From the NCBI GenBank assembly GCA_017417385.1, contig JAFPZF010000055.1, forward strand, positions 23,413 through 87,412: DNA of 64,000 bases, given 5' to 3'. Made by a program: the position numbers and the translations under genes. A model generated the notes under the pieces. It was given only the letters and a program-made list of their open reading frames with translations, was not told the origin of the DNA and did no database searches. Every line of letters starts with the position of its first letter. Positions within the stretch are counted from its first letter, which is position 1. Shown piece by piece: positions 8,517 to 17,443 of the stretch. Origin of the DNA: Bacteroidales bacterium. GTDB taxonomy: Bacteria > Bacteroidota > Bacteroidia > Bacteroidales > Marinilabiliaceae.

Positions 8517-10115
8517 TTACTTCTTTAGTTTTGTAGCCGCCTCCTCGATTCCGAGGCACGCCTTGTAGTTCTCGATGTAGGCGTTGAAGCCCTCGACTTC
8601 CTCCTGTGTCGGACGAATCTCAGTGCCTGCGTCGCCTGCGAAGACTTTCTTGTCAAGATAAGCATCGAGCGTGAGCTTCTCGCTGTTGTTGACGACGAAG
8701 TCTGCGAGGAGCGCAATGCCCCACGCTCCACCCTCACCAGCCGTCTCCATGACTGAGATCGGCGAGTTGAGCGCCGCCGCAAGGACGCGCTGACCTACTC
8801 CCTTCGTGCGGAAGAGTCCACCGTGTGCCGTGATCCTATCGACCTTGACTTTCTCCTCCTTGAAGAGGATATCGTTGCCGATCTTGAGGACACCAACCGA
8901 GCCGTAGAGGTGTGCCCTCATGAAGTTGGCAAGGTTGAACTTGTCAGATGCCGAACGTACGAAGAGCGGACGTCCCTCTGCAAGGCCTGTGACTGGCTCA
9001 CCAGAGATGTAGTTGAACGAGACGAGGCCACCACAGTCTGCATTGCCCTTGAGCGCATTGTTGTAGAGCTTGCCGAAGATCTCGTCCATGTCGACCTTGA
9101 GGCCCATGAGCTCCTGATACTCCCTGAAGAGTCCTACCCATGCGTTGAGGTCCGACGTGCAGTTGTTGCAGTGTACCATCGCGACGAGGCTGCCGTCAGG
9201 CGTCGTGACCATGTCGATCATCTCGTTTGGCTTCGAGAGGTCCTTCTCGAGGACTATCATCGAGAACGATGATGTGCCCGCCGAGACGTTACCGGTGCGC
9301 TGCTTGACTGCATTGGTGGCTACCATACCGGTGCCTGCATCTCCCTCCGGAGGACATAGTGGTATGCCCGCCTTGAGGTGTCCAGAGACGTCGATACGCT
9401 TTGCTCCCTCTGCCGTCAGCTTGCCTGCCTCCTCGCCCGCGACGAGGACTTCCGGCAATATCTTCTCGAGTGTCCATGGGAATCCCTTCGGAGCTACGAG
9501 CTTGTTGAACTTGCTGACCATCTCCGCCGAGTAGGTCTTCGTCTTCGGGTCGACTGGTATCATGCCCGATGCGTCGCCTACGCCGAGGACGAAGCGTCCC
9601 GTCAACTGCCAGTGTACGAAGCCCGCAAGCGTCGTCAGATACTTGATCTGTGGGACGTGCTTCTCTCCGTTGAGTATGGCCTGATACAGGTGAGAGATGC
9701 TCCAACGTAGCGGTATGTTATAGACGAAGAGCTTGGAGAGCTCCGCTGCTGCCTTGCCTGTGTTGGTGTTGCGCCACGTGCGGAACGGGACGAGTATCGA
9801 CTGCTTCTCGTCAAACGCCATGTAGCCGTGCATCATCGCACTGATACCGATGGCTGCGAGGTTCTCGATCTCTACGTCGTAGAGTTTCTTGACCTCCGCA
9901 CGTAGGTTCGCATAGCAGTCCTGAAGTCCATACCATACTGCCTCGATGCTGTAGGTCCAGAGTCCATCGACGAGCTGGTTCTCCCACTCGTGGCTCCCCT
10001 GTGCTATTGGCTTATGCTCCTCGTCGATGAGGACGGCCTTGACTCGCGTCGATCCGAACTCGATGCCGAGGATGGCCTTGCCCTGCTCGATTGTTTGCTT
10101 TGCTGTAAGACTCAT
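8517..10115 (-). CDS. araB: Ribulokinase-type FGGY carbohydrate kinase
   Basis: 532 residues. FGGY-family sugar kinase: the N-terminal ATPase motif GIEFGSTRVKAVLID (17-31), a central GDAGTG followed by NVSAGTSSFSM, and the C-terminal glycine-rich GEGGAWGIALLA. Between araA and the epimerase gene its role is clearly L-ribulose phosphorylation by ATP, as in Bacteroides arabinose clusters, where the kinase belongs to a branch distinct from the E. coli AraB. It starts 19 bases after the end of araA. The exact substrate is inferred from context; a xylulokinase-like activity cannot be excluded from sequence alone. Confidence 0.88.
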   Translation of the reverse strand: MSLTAKQTIEQGKAILGIEFGSTRVKAVLIDEEHKPIAQGSHEWENQLVDGLWTYSIEAVWYGLQDCYANLRAEVKKLYDVEIENLAAIGISAMMHGYMAFDEKQSILVPFRTWRNTNTGKAAAELSKLFVYNIPLRWSISHLYQAILNGEKHVPQIKYLTTLAGFVHWQLTGRFVLGVGDASGMIPVDPKTKTYSAEMVSKFNKLVAPKGFPWTLEKILPEVLVAGEEAGKLTAEGAKRIDVSGHLKAGIPLCPPEGDAGTGMVATNAVKQRTGNVSAGTSSFSMIVLEKDLSKPNEMIDMVTTPDGSLVAMVHCNNCTSDLNAWVGLFREYQELMGLKVDMDEIFGKLYNNALKGNADCGGLVSFNYISGEPVTGLAEGRPLFVRSASDKFNLANFMRAHLYGSVGVLKIGNDILFKEEKVKVDRITAHGGLFRTKGVGQRVLAAALNSPISVMETAGEGGAWGIALLADFVVNNSEKLTLDAYLDKKVFAGDAGTEIRPTQEEVEGFNAYIENYKACLGIEEAATKLKK

Positions 10116-10134
10116 AATCTTCCCGATTGTTGGC

Positions 10135-11682
10135 TTACATCAAAGCCTTGTTGAGCATGTAGTAGACTTCGTTGTTGCGGAGCTGCTGCTTGAAGTTCTC
10201 GATGGTCGTATCCTTGTCGATGTGGACCATCTCGATGCCTGCAATCTCTGCATAGTCCTGCCAGTACTCCGGCGTGATGTCGTATGAGAAGCAGCTGTGG
10301 TGCGTACCACCTGCGAGTATCCATGCGCCTGCGCCAACCTCGAAGTTAGGCTGCGGTATCCACAGTGCTGATGCGACTGGGAGCTTTGGCAGTGGCTTCG
10401 GCTCGATGCACTTGACGTCGTTGACGATGAGACGGAAACGATTGCCCATGTCGACAACGGTAGCCGTGACGCCGTCGCCCTTCTTCGACGTGAAGACGAG
10501 ACGTGCCGTCTGGCTCTTGCGGATGCCTATGCCGAGGAAGTGTACCTCGAGCTTCGGCTTCTTCTCTGCTGCGATGAGCGGGCAGACCTCGAGCATGTGA
10601 GACTGCAGGATCGAGCTGTCCTTGCCGTTGAAGTTGAGGGTGTAGTCCTCGAGGAACGAGCATCCTGTCGGGAGGCCCTGCGTCATGAACCATACTGTGC
10701 GATAGAGCGCTGCACTCTTCCAGTCACCCTCTGCGCCGAAGCCATAGCCCTCTGCCATGAGTCGCTGCGATGCGAGGCCTGGGATCTGGTCGAAGCCGAC
10801 GAACTTCGGGTCGTTGATGTCCTGTGTGCCGAGGTCGTCGAAGTTGGTGGTGAAGCCCTTCGCACCCTTTGCCTTGAGGATCGAGCGTAGAGCAAGCTCT
10901 GCCTTTGCTGCGTTCCAGACCTTCTGGCCTGCCTCGCTCTTCTTGTCCTCGAGCTCCTTGGCATGGTCATACTCCTTCATGTATGTTGCGAAGAGTGCAT
11001 CGACCTCTGCGTCGGTGATCTTCTTGTAGTGCTCCATGAGCTCGGATACCGGACAGTAGTCTACGTGGTAACCCATGACCTGCTCTGCCGCTACCTTGTC
11101 GCCATCGGTGACTGCGACGTTGTTCATCTGGTCGCCAAATCGCAAGATGAGCATGTCCTGGCTGTCTGCCCATGCTGCTGCTACACGCGCCCAGACTGCT
11201 ATGTGCTTCTGAGCTGCCTCGTCCTTCCAGTAGCCGACGACGACTTTCCTGCGGAGGCGGAGACGTGCACAGATGTGGCCGAACTCACGGTCTCCATGTG
11301 CACTCTGGTTGAGGTTCATGAAGTCCATGTCCATCGTCGACCATGGTATCTCCTCGTTGTACTGGGTATGGAAGTGGAGCAACGGCTTCTTGAGCTGCTG
11401 GAGTCCATGGATCCACATCTTGGCTGGCGAGAACGTGTGCATCCACGTGATGATGCCGACACACTTCTCGTCGTTGTTCGCAGCCTTCATGATGTTCTCG
11501 ACCTCCTTGCTGGAGTTCGCCGTGCCCTTATAGACGATCTTGACCGGGATGTTGCCGCTCTTGTTGAGGCCGTCGACCATCTCCTTGGAATGTCCGTCGA
11601 CTGCTACGACTGCGTCACCTCCGTAGAGCAACTGCGCACCAGTCACCCACCATATCTCGTACTCAGAAAAAACCTGTGCCAT
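10135..11682 (-). CDS. araA: L-arabinose isomerase
   Basis: 515 residues, the normal family length. It converts L-arabinose to L-ribulose in the cytosol with a divalent metal. Diagnostic stretches are EIWWVTGAQLLYG near the N-terminus, TWMHTFSPAKMWI, HFHTQYNEEIPW and MDMDFMNLNQSAHGDREFG. The metal-ligand regions are AEGYGFGAEGDWK (Glu), CSFLEDYTLNF (Glu), QSHMLEVCP (His) and GGTHHSCFSY (His). It lies between araD and araB with short gaps (41 and 19 bases). The gene order araD-araA-araB differs from the enterobacterial araBAD. Confidence 0.97.
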   Translation of the reverse strand: MAQVFSEYEIWWVTGAQLLYGGDAVVAVDGHSKEMVDGLNKSGNIPVKIVYKGTANSSKEVENIMKAANNDEKCVGIITWMHTFSPAKMWIHGLQQLKKPLLHFHTQYNEEIPWSTMDMDFMNLNQSAHGDREFGHICARLRLRRKVVVGYWKDEAAQKHIAVWARVAAAWADSQDMLILRFGDQMNNVAVTDGDKVAAEQVMGYHVDYCPVSELMEHYKKITDAEVDALFATYMKEYDHAKELEDKKSEAGQKVWNAAKAELALRSILKAKGAKGFTTNFDDLGTQDINDPKFVGFDQIPGLASQRLMAEGYGFGAEGDWKSAALYRTVWFMTQGLPTGCSFLEDYTLNFNGKDSSILQSHMLEVCPLIAAEKKPKLEVHFLGIGIRKSQTARLVFTSKKGDGVTATVVDMGNRFRLIVNDVKCIEPKPLPKLPVASALWIPQPNFEVGAGAWILAGGTHHSCFSYDITPEYWQDYAEIAGIEMVHIDKDTTIENFKQQLRNNEVYYMLNKALM

Positions 11683-11723
11683 AAATCAAACTGTTTATTT
11701 TTTATTGTGGTTAGTTATTGTTC

Positions 11724-12419
11724 TTACTTTTTCTTCTGCCCATAGTAGGCGTTTGGTCCATGCTTGCGCATGTAGTGCTTCTCGATGAGGAGCGGATTCA
11801 TCGTCGTCTGCGGATTGACTGCGAACGAGACGAACGCCATCTTGGCACACTGCTCCATGACCTTGGCGTTATAGACGGCATTGTCTGGCGACGTGCCCCA
11901 CGAGAACGGACCGTGATTCTTGACGAGCACGCCCGGCGTGTGGTCCGGATTGATGCCCTGGAAACGATCGACGATGACATTGCCGGTCTCGAGCTCATAG
12001 TCGCCCTTGACCTCCGCCTCGGTCATGTCCCTCGTGCATGGGATGTCTTTGTAGAAGTAGTCGGCATGCGTTGTGCCTATGTTCGGGATGTCCTTCCCAG
12101 CCTGTGCCCATGCCGTTGCATACGTCGAGTGCGTGTGGACGACGCCTCCGATGTTCTTGAAGGCTCGATAGAGAACGAGGTGCGTCGGGGTGTCCGACGA
12201 CGGATTGAGGTCTCCCTCGACGACTTTACCTGTGTTGAGGTCGACGACGACCATGTCGGATGCCTTCATGACGTCATAACCGACGCCACTTGGCTTGATG
12301 ACTATCAGCCCCTTCTCCCTGTCTATGCCTGAGACGTTGCCCCATGTGAAAATCACTAGTCCCTGCTTGACCAAGTCGAGATTGGCCTTGAAAACTTTTT
12401 CTTTAAGTTCTTCGAGCAT
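11724..12419 (-). CDS. araD: L-ribulose-5-phosphate 4-epimerase
   Basis: 231 residues. Class II aldolase fold; it converts L-ribulose 5-phosphate to D-xylulose 5-phosphate. The metal ligands His95 and His97 (VVHTHSTY) and His169 (VKNHGPFSW) and the acid Asp76 region are in place, as is Asp120 in THADYF; the C-terminus carries the catalytic-type tyrosine (NAYYGQ). It is the first gene after a structured leader of about 140 bases and a TAnnTTTG box, so it heads the araDAB unit. The AraR-type regulator is not in the window. Confidence 0.96.
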   Translation of the reverse strand: MLEELKEKVFKANLDLVKQGLVIFTWGNVSGIDREKGLIVIKPSGVGYDVMKASDMVVVDLNTGKVVEGDLNPSSDTPTHLVLYRAFKNIGGVVHTHSTYATAWAQAGKDIPNIGTTHADYFYKDIPCTRDMTEAEVKGDYELETGNVIVDRFQGINPDHTPGVLVKNHGPFSWGTSPDNAVYNAKVMEQCAKMAFVSFAVNPQTTMNPLLIEKHYMRKHGPNAYYGQKKK

Positions 12420-12447
12420 TGCTATATCTATTTATCGTTCAACTCCT

Positions 12448-12498
12448 CAACTCTGCCGTCGTCTCACTGAGTGAGAACCTGTCGCCTCTGCAGAGTTG
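12448..12498 (-). promoter_or_regulatory. Structured 5' leader of the araDAB operon
   Basis: Minus-strand RNA has a perfect 9-bp closing stem, CAACUCUGC with GCAGAGUUG (12490-12498 with 12448-12456). It encloses a hairpin UCUCAC-UCA-GUGAGA (12462-12476). There is no U tract, so it is not a terminator. It could be an RNA element or an operator palindrome. No known riboswitch consensus was recognised. Confidence 0.45.
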
Positions 12499-12563
12499 CG
12501 TAAAGGAGAAAGACGTAGCACCATATATCGCTATAGGTCCGCCACGTCTTCCTCTTCGTATCA

Positions 12564-12571
12564 CAAATTTA
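12564..12571 (-). promoter_or_regulatory. -7 box of araDAB
   Basis: TAAATTTG on the minus strand, next to the stop of the symporter gene. It gives a leader of about 140 bases before araD. No clear -33 element is visible, which fits an activated promoter. Confidence 0.4.
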
Positions 12572-12580
12572 CGAAAAAAA

Positions 12581-14257
12581 TCACCAGAAATACCAATAGA
12601 AGGTCGCTGTCACTCCAAGAATTATTGCCGAGTGTATCAAATCCCACTTGTTCCAGCTCCTGCGGTTGGCCTCTTTCTGCTCCGCTGTCTCTGTTCCCAT
12701 GACGAGTCCCTCTATCTTCTCTAGCCTCGGCGCCTTGTCAAACATGCTGACGACAAAGACTACCAAGAGGCAGAATACGAACATGACACCGCAGAAGTAC
12801 AACCAGTTGAAGTCATAGAATACTGCCCTGAACCAGCCCTCACTCGCCTCTGGGACATTACTATAATAGACCTTTGCCGCAAGTCTTGTCAGTCCTATTA
12901 CGAGCCCCGCTATGAGTCCAGCCTGGCCACCACGTGCCGACGCCCTCTTCCAGCAGACTCCCAGTAGGAAGGTCGCTGCTATGCCCGGCGCAAGTACTGA
13001 CTGTACGTCCTGCAAGTATGCGTATAGGACGTTGCCGACCGACTTCATGATTGGTATCCAGAGGATGCCGAGTACGACGATGACGACGGTTGCTATCTGG
13101 CCGATCGAGACAAGCTGCTTCTCCGGTGTCTTCGGACGCAGTCTCTTGTAGAAGTCTATCGTGAACAGCATCGCCGACGAGTTGAAGAGCGACGCAAGAG
13201 ACGACATCAACGCTGCCAAGATACCGCAGACGATGAGACCCTTGACTCCCGCTGGCAAGAGCTTTGCTACAAGCGTCGGGAATGCCGCATCGGTGCTAGG
13301 CATCAAAAAACGCTCGCCATTGATGACTACACCCTTCTCCTGCAACGCAAAGGCTATCATGCCAGGGATGAGGAACAGGAACACTGGAAGGAGCTTCAGA
13401 TACGCACCAAAAATGGTTCCACGACGTGCCTCCTTGAGGTTCTTCGCCGAAAGGACTCTCTGGACGATGAACTGGTCTGTGCACCAGTACCAGAAACCGA
13501 TGACTGCCGAACCTATCAGCGCACCAAGCCACGGGAACTCGGGATCGTGCAAATCCCTGATGAGGTCGGTCATCTTGTCACCATACTCGTTCGCCGGCGT
13601 AGCACCGCAAATCTCCATCATCTGATCCCAACCACCAAGTGCCTGAAGTCCAAGCACGAGGATTATCAGCGAACCGAGGAGGAGGATTGGTGTCTGAAGC
13701 ACCGAGGTGTAGAGGACGGACTTCATGCCGCCAAAAATGGTATAGACTGCAGTGATGAGCACAAGGCCAATGGCCGATATCCAGAAGAAGTCGATGCCCC
13801 ATATCTCCTCGATTCCAAAGACGCTCTTGAATACGAGTCCACCTGCATAGACTGTCACTGCTACCTTCGTCAGCACGTATGAGATGAGCGAGATGACCGA
13901 CAGTATTGTCCTACACTGCGGATTAAATCGCCTCTCCAGGAACTCCGGCATGGTGTACACCATGGAGTGTGTGTAGAATGGAACGAAGAACCACGCTAGT
14001 ACTAAGATCATCCAACCCTGCATCTCCCAATGCGCCATCGCCATACCACTCGCAGCTCCCGCGCCTGCAAGACCGATGAGATGCTCCGATCCGATGTTTG
14101 AGGCAAAAATTGATGAGCCTATGGCTATCCATGTGGCGTCCTTTCCGCCTAGAAAATAGTCCGCGGAATCGTCTGCCTTCTGCTTGACGACCCAGACCAC
14201 GATACCGATGAGCGCTGCCGCGAATAGTCCGATGACAACGTAATCTAATGGTTGCAT
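12581..14257 (-). CDS. Sodium/sugar symporter (SSS family)
   Basis: 558 residues with about 14 hydrophobic segments. Typical solute:sodium symporter features are GGKDATWIAIGSSIFASNIG in the first helices (sodium-site region), YTMPEFLERRF, and the QFIVQRVLSAKNLKEARRG stretch. Closest in kind to bacterial SglT sugar transporters. It lies just upstream of araD on the same strand, so L-arabinose (or a related sugar) is the likely cargo, imported across the inner membrane with sodium. Its own promoter and a 5'-terminal hairpin lie upstream. The substrate is an inference from context. Confidence 0.9.
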   Translation of the reverse strand: MQPLDYVVIGLFAAALIGIVVWVVKQKADDSADYFLGGKDATWIAIGSSIFASNIGSEHLIGLAGAGAASGMAMAHWEMQGWMILVLAWFFVPFYTHSMVYTMPEFLERRFNPQCRTILSVISLISYVLTKVAVTVYAGGLVFKSVFGIEEIWGIDFFWISAIGLVLITAVYTIFGGMKSVLYTSVLQTPILLLGSLIILVLGLQALGGWDQMMEICGATPANEYGDKMTDLIRDLHDPEFPWLGALIGSAVIGFWYWCTDQFIVQRVLSAKNLKEARRGTIFGAYLKLLPVFLFLIPGMIAFALQEKGVVINGERFLMPSTDAAFPTLVAKLLPAGVKGLIVCGILAALMSSLASLFNSSAMLFTIDFYKRLRPKTPEKQLVSIGQIATVVIVVLGILWIPIMKSVGNVLYAYLQDVQSVLAPGIAATFLLGVCWKRASARGGQAGLIAGLVIGLTRLAAKVYYSNVPEASEGWFRAVFYDFNWLYFCGVMFVFCLLVVFVVSMFDKAPRLEKIEGLVMGTETAEQKEANRRSWNKWDLIHSAIILGVTATFYWYFW

Positions 14258-14307
14258 TCTTTAATTGACTTAATTAATAATTGATTGGTTTAATGTATTC
14301 TACATAC

Positions 14308-14348
14308 GGTTAGGACAAGGCAGACACATGAGCTACCTTGTCCTACCG
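14308..14348 (-). promoter_or_regulatory. Inverted repeat at the 5' end of the symporter mRNA
   Basis: TAGGACAAGG (14311-14320) and CCTTGTCCTA (14336-14345) are a perfect 10-bp inverted repeat with a 15-base spacer. CGGT flanks it on both sides with one bulge. It begins within about 5 bases of the predicted transcription start, so it is either a 5'-terminal mRNA hairpin or an operator for a dimeric regulator. Confidence 0.5.
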
Positions 14349-14352
14349 ACCG

Positions 14353-14360
14353 CAAAGATA
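14353..14360 (-). promoter_or_regulatory. -7 box of the symporter gene
   Basis: TATCTTTG on the minus strand. A TTTC at a plausible -33 distance is present but weak. The leader to the ATG at 14257 is about 90 bases. Confidence 0.45.
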
Positions 14361-14409
14361 CATATAAAATTATGAAAGGCGAAACACTTTTTAAATAAAA
14401 TGCTTAAGC

Positions 14410-15954
14410 CTAGAACGGAACGTCTTCCGACTGACCACTGAGATCGACTCCCGGATTGTCTGAATTGACGGCCGACATGTAGTACTGCTGACCCGCCGAC
14501 GGGCCCTCGGCTCCCGACGTGTACGCCTGCAGGTTGTCCGGCTCCTCAAAGCGTATGAGCTCGGCCCTGAACTTGAGCAGGACGTCGTCGATGCGTCCCG
14601 AACGGTGCTTGGCTATGATGAACTGAGCCATGCCGACGAGCGAGTTGCCCTTGCCGTCATCAAGGATATGATAGTACTCCGGTCGATGGATGAAACATAC
14701 CATGTCCGCATCCTGCTCGATTGCTCCAGACTCTCGAAGGTCCGAGAGCTGCGGCCTCTTGCTGTCGATTCCGTTACCGACCGACGACGTGCGCTGCTCG
14801 ACACTACGGTTCAACTGGCTAAGGGCGATGACTGGTATGTCTAGCTCCTTCGCTAGGCCCTTCAGCGATCGCGAGATCATCGAGACTTCCTCCTGACGGC
14901 TTCCAGGCTTCATCGCCGACGCTGTCATGAGCTGGAGGTAGTCGATGATGATGCACTTGATGTCATGCTTCTTCTTGAGTATTCGCGCCTTGCTTCGTAG
15001 GTCGAAGACTGATAGGCCCGGCGTGTCGTCGATGTATATCGGCGCATTGACGACCCTGTCTATCTGCGAGTCGAAATGCTGCCACTCCTCGGGCGTCAGT
15101 CGTCCACTCTTGATCTTCTCGGATGGTATCTCGGTCTCGGCTGTCATGATACGCTTGACAAGCTCGACGTTGCTCATCTCAAGCGAGAACATCGCTATCG
15201 GCAACCTGTAGTCGATGGCCATCCTTCGCGCCATGCTGAGGACGAAGGCGGTCTTTCCCATCGCTGGTCGCGCCGCTATGACGACCATCGTCGCCGGCTG
15301 CCACCCAAGTGTGATCTCGTCTATGCCCCTGAATCCACTCGGGATTCCACTCAGCTTGTCCTCCCTTTTAGCCGCCTCGTGCATCTGATTGATCGCGACA
15401 CTGACGACACTGCCTATCTGGACGACTTCCTTCTTCATGCTACCCTGCGAGAGCGTGAAGAGCTTGTCCTCCGCCTCCTCCAGGAGGTCCGCGACATCCT
15501 TGGTCTCGTCATATCCACTCGTCACGAGATCCCCGCCGAGATGTATGAGAGACCGCTGCAGGTACTTCTGGAATATGAGCTTCGCATGATACTCTATGTT
15601 GACAGCCGTTGCCACTCGGCTCGTCAGGCTGACTACATACAGCAGTCCACCGACTTTTTCCAGCTCACCGACCCTCTTCAGCTCCTCCTGGACGGTCTTG
15701 ATGTCTATCGGCGCCATCTGTGCGTTCAGACGCAATATGGCACTGTACACCATCTGGTTCGCCTCCTTGTAGAAATGCTCGGGCTTCAAGATCTCTACTA
15801 CGTTCTGAAGCGCATCCTTATCGACTAGGATCGCTCCGAGTACCGCCTCCTCGAACTCTATGTCGTGTGGGGGCATTTTCCCGCCGAGCGCAGCCATGGC
15901 TGCTACACTGTCGGAAATCGACGGGGCTTTGGGGTTTATTGCTTTCTTCGCCAT
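14410..15954 (-). CDS. dnaB: Replicative DNA helicase
   Basis: 514 residues. The N-terminal DnaB domain starts at MPPHDIEFEEAVLGAIL (27-43). The RecA-type ATPase domain has Walker A ARPAMGKT (228-235), the Walker B region CIIIDYLQLM, and the conserved SQLNRSVEQR and GAIEQDADMV motifs. The C-terminal tail ends in an acidic SEDVPF, like many Bacteroidales DnaB proteins. It unwinds DNA at the replication fork as a hexamer. No intein. It appears monocistronic, with its own TAnnTTTG box 29 bases upstream. Confidence 0.97.
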   Translation of the reverse strand: MAKKAINPKAPSISDSVAAMAALGGKMPPHDIEFEEAVLGAILVDKDALQNVVEILKPEHFYKEANQMVYSAILRLNAQMAPIDIKTVQEELKRVGELEKVGGLLYVVSLTSRVATAVNIEYHAKLIFQKYLQRSLIHLGGDLVTSGYDETKDVADLLEEAEDKLFTLSQGSMKKEVVQIGSVVSVAINQMHEAAKREDKLSGIPSGFRGIDEITLGWQPATMVVIAARPAMGKTAFVLSMARRMAIDYRLPIAMFSLEMSNVELVKRIMTAETEIPSEKIKSGRLTPEEWQHFDSQIDRVVNAPIYIDDTPGLSVFDLRSKARILKKKHDIKCIIIDYLQLMTASAMKPGSRQEEVSMISRSLKGLAKELDIPVIALSQLNRSVEQRTSSVGNGIDSKRPQLSDLRESGAIEQDADMVCFIHRPEYYHILDDGKGNSLVGMAQFIIAKHRSGRIDDVLLKFRAELIRFEEPDNLQAYTSGAEGPSAGQQYYMSAVNSDNPGVDLSGQSEDVPF

Positions 15955-15982
15955 ATCATCGTTTTGTTGATTGCTGTGCCAG

Positions 15983-15990
15983 CAAAGCTA
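15983..15990 (-). promoter_or_regulatory. -7 box of dnaB
   Basis: TAGCTTTG on the minus strand, 29 bases from the ATG. A second box TACCTTTG lies at 16131-16138. The 280 bases between dnaB and the next gene hold these boxes and nothing else that I recognise. Confidence 0.4.
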
Positions 15991-16236
15991 CTTCCATTGT
16001 AAGCCATTTCATGACCGAGGTGCAGTGAATGTCCAACTGCACTTTCCGGACTGCCGACACAACTCCTATCCGTAGCAGCGAATTATTCGTCATCACGCTC
16101 TCCGCTACGAACACATCTTCAGACTACAAGCAAAGGTAATAAGAATTATCCATTCATAGCTGCTCGTCGACTTCTCTCTGTCTCCCTTTTAGATAACATT
16201 GCAAGGGAGAAGGAAGAGGGGGAGAAAGTGTTTCGC

Positions 16237-16938
16237 TTAATCTGAGACGGGACGGACGGAGAGACCGAGGTATCGACTCAACAAGCTGTAGCCCCAGTTG
16301 CGGTAGGTATCGTAGAAGTAGCAGCACGAGGCGTGGGTGGGGAAAGTATTGACAAGCGACGCGGACCAGTAGGCACCGTGAGTGTTCTGGTCGCGTAAGT
16401 AGCTACCTGAGCGAAGTCCGGCGGCAGGGAGGAAAATCGACTTGTCGGTGAAGCCATCCTTGTTTGAAATAACCAAATAGCCATTGACGCCATTGAACTG
16501 AGCCCACAGCCAAGTACAGTTGTCGTGAAGCTCACGCCACTCTGCAGGGGTCGGCATACGGAACTTGCCGCCGAGAGCGAAATAGGCAGCATCGTCGTCG
16601 GGTTCGAGGACTGTCTTGTTGTCGAAGAAGCCGTCGTCGCCATAATACGACTCCTCAGACTCGAGGTTGAACTTGTGGAACAGCGACTCGGGGACGTACT
16701 TGAACAAACGGTTCTCCGTTCCATTGGCGTACTTGTAGGTAGACCAGAAGCAGTCACGGCCGGTAGCAGGGATCTTGTCGCCCCACATGAAGTAGTCGCC
16801 AGCCTCCTCGGGCTTAGTGGCGCCGAGATTAAAGGTTGCCCACTTGACGGAGAGGCCGAGATCGACGAGCTCGAAGGTCTTGCCGAGTGTAGTGAGAGGT
16901 GTTTCCTCTGAGTGCTGATTATTTGATATTTTTTCCAT
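16237..16938 (-). CDS. Protein with a VDLGLSVKWA-type (FISUMP-like) domain
   Basis: 233 residues. The pattern VDLGLSVKWATFNLGATKPEE, YFMWGD, then FRMPTPAEWRELHDN and GYLVISN, FLPAAGLR, YWSAS and GLSVRPV is the repeat-type domain widespread in Bacteroidales and resembling the Fibrobacter succinogenes major paralogous domain. No signal peptide is visible: the N-terminus MEKISNNQHSEETPLTTLGK is polar. Function unknown; such domains are thought to be surface or accessory modules. A paralog with a signal peptide lies on the opposite strand at 17444, so the two share the intervening 505 bases. Confidence 0.75.
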   Translation of the reverse strand: MEKISNNQHSEETPLTTLGKTFELVDLGLSVKWATFNLGATKPEEAGDYFMWGDKIPATGRDCFWSTYKYANGTENRLFKYVPESLFHKFNLESEESYYGDDGFFDNKTVLEPDDDAAYFALGGKFRMPTPAEWRELHDNCTWLWAQFNGVNGYLVISNKDGFTDKSIFLPAAGLRSGSYLRDQNTHGAYWSASLVNTFPTHASCCYFYDTYRNWGYSLLSRYLGLSVRPVSD

Positions 16939-17271
16939 AAGTATAAGTTTTTTGAAACATGAAATTAGTTGTTTTGTAACTCTAGGAGCGAAGTTAATGC
17001 AAGGGATGGGAATGGATGTCCCCTCAAAAGCGACAAATGAAAACAGGGGTATTTTATACGTTGTTTTTCCCTTGAAAATCTAATCTCTAGAGTCTCCAAT
17101 CATTTGATTACAAAGTTATTTAGCTTAAAAGCGGGAACTATGCCGAAAGTGGTCATTCAGAACACATCTAAACATGCGGCTAAAGGAAGAGGAGAGAAAG
17201 GCTTCCTCCTCCGTTCCCTTCCGCCTCCTCAGACCTCTCCGATAATTCCTCATTCCTCTTTGCTAATTTGG

Positions 17272-17282
17272 TTAGACCTGTC
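17272..17282 (+). repeat. Single copy of the TTAGACCTG intergenic repeat unit
   Basis: TTAGACCTGTC, the same 11-mer as the second unit at 31449-31459. It follows a pyrimidine tract and lies about 160 bases ahead of a plus-strand start codon. Confidence 0.45.
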
Positions 17283-17416
17283 CCCGTCTCATTCCCAGCT
17301 TCTCCCTCCTCTTTCCTCCCCTTCCCTCTCCCGAATCTATGCCGAAAATGGTACAGTCTTTGATAATGCGAAGTAACAAAGAGTTTATTAGATAAACACC
17401 ACATCGGTTTTTTGCA

Positions 17417-17424
17417 TAATTTTG
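17417..17424 (+). promoter_or_regulatory. -7 box of the 17444 gene
   Basis: TAATTTTG matches TAnnTTTG and ends 20 bases before the ATG at 17444. No convincing -33 TTTG is present. Confidence 0.45.
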
Positions 17425-17443
17425 CAAGCGAATCTAAGAGTAG

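Larger units (their letters stand above)
16939..17443. other. 505-base intergenic region between two divergent paralogs
   Basis: It contains a minus-strand TAACTTTG box (17111-17118), a long pyrimidine-rich tract on the plus strand (about 17199-17340), one TTAGACCTGTC unit of the 11-bp intergenic repeat (17272-17282), and the plus-strand -7 box of the 17444 gene. No gene was found. Confidence 0.5.

Noticed and set aside
12448..12498. Known riboswitch in the araD leader
   Set aside because: None of the consensus cores that I know (TPP, SAM, FMN, cobalamin, glycine, THF) could be matched.
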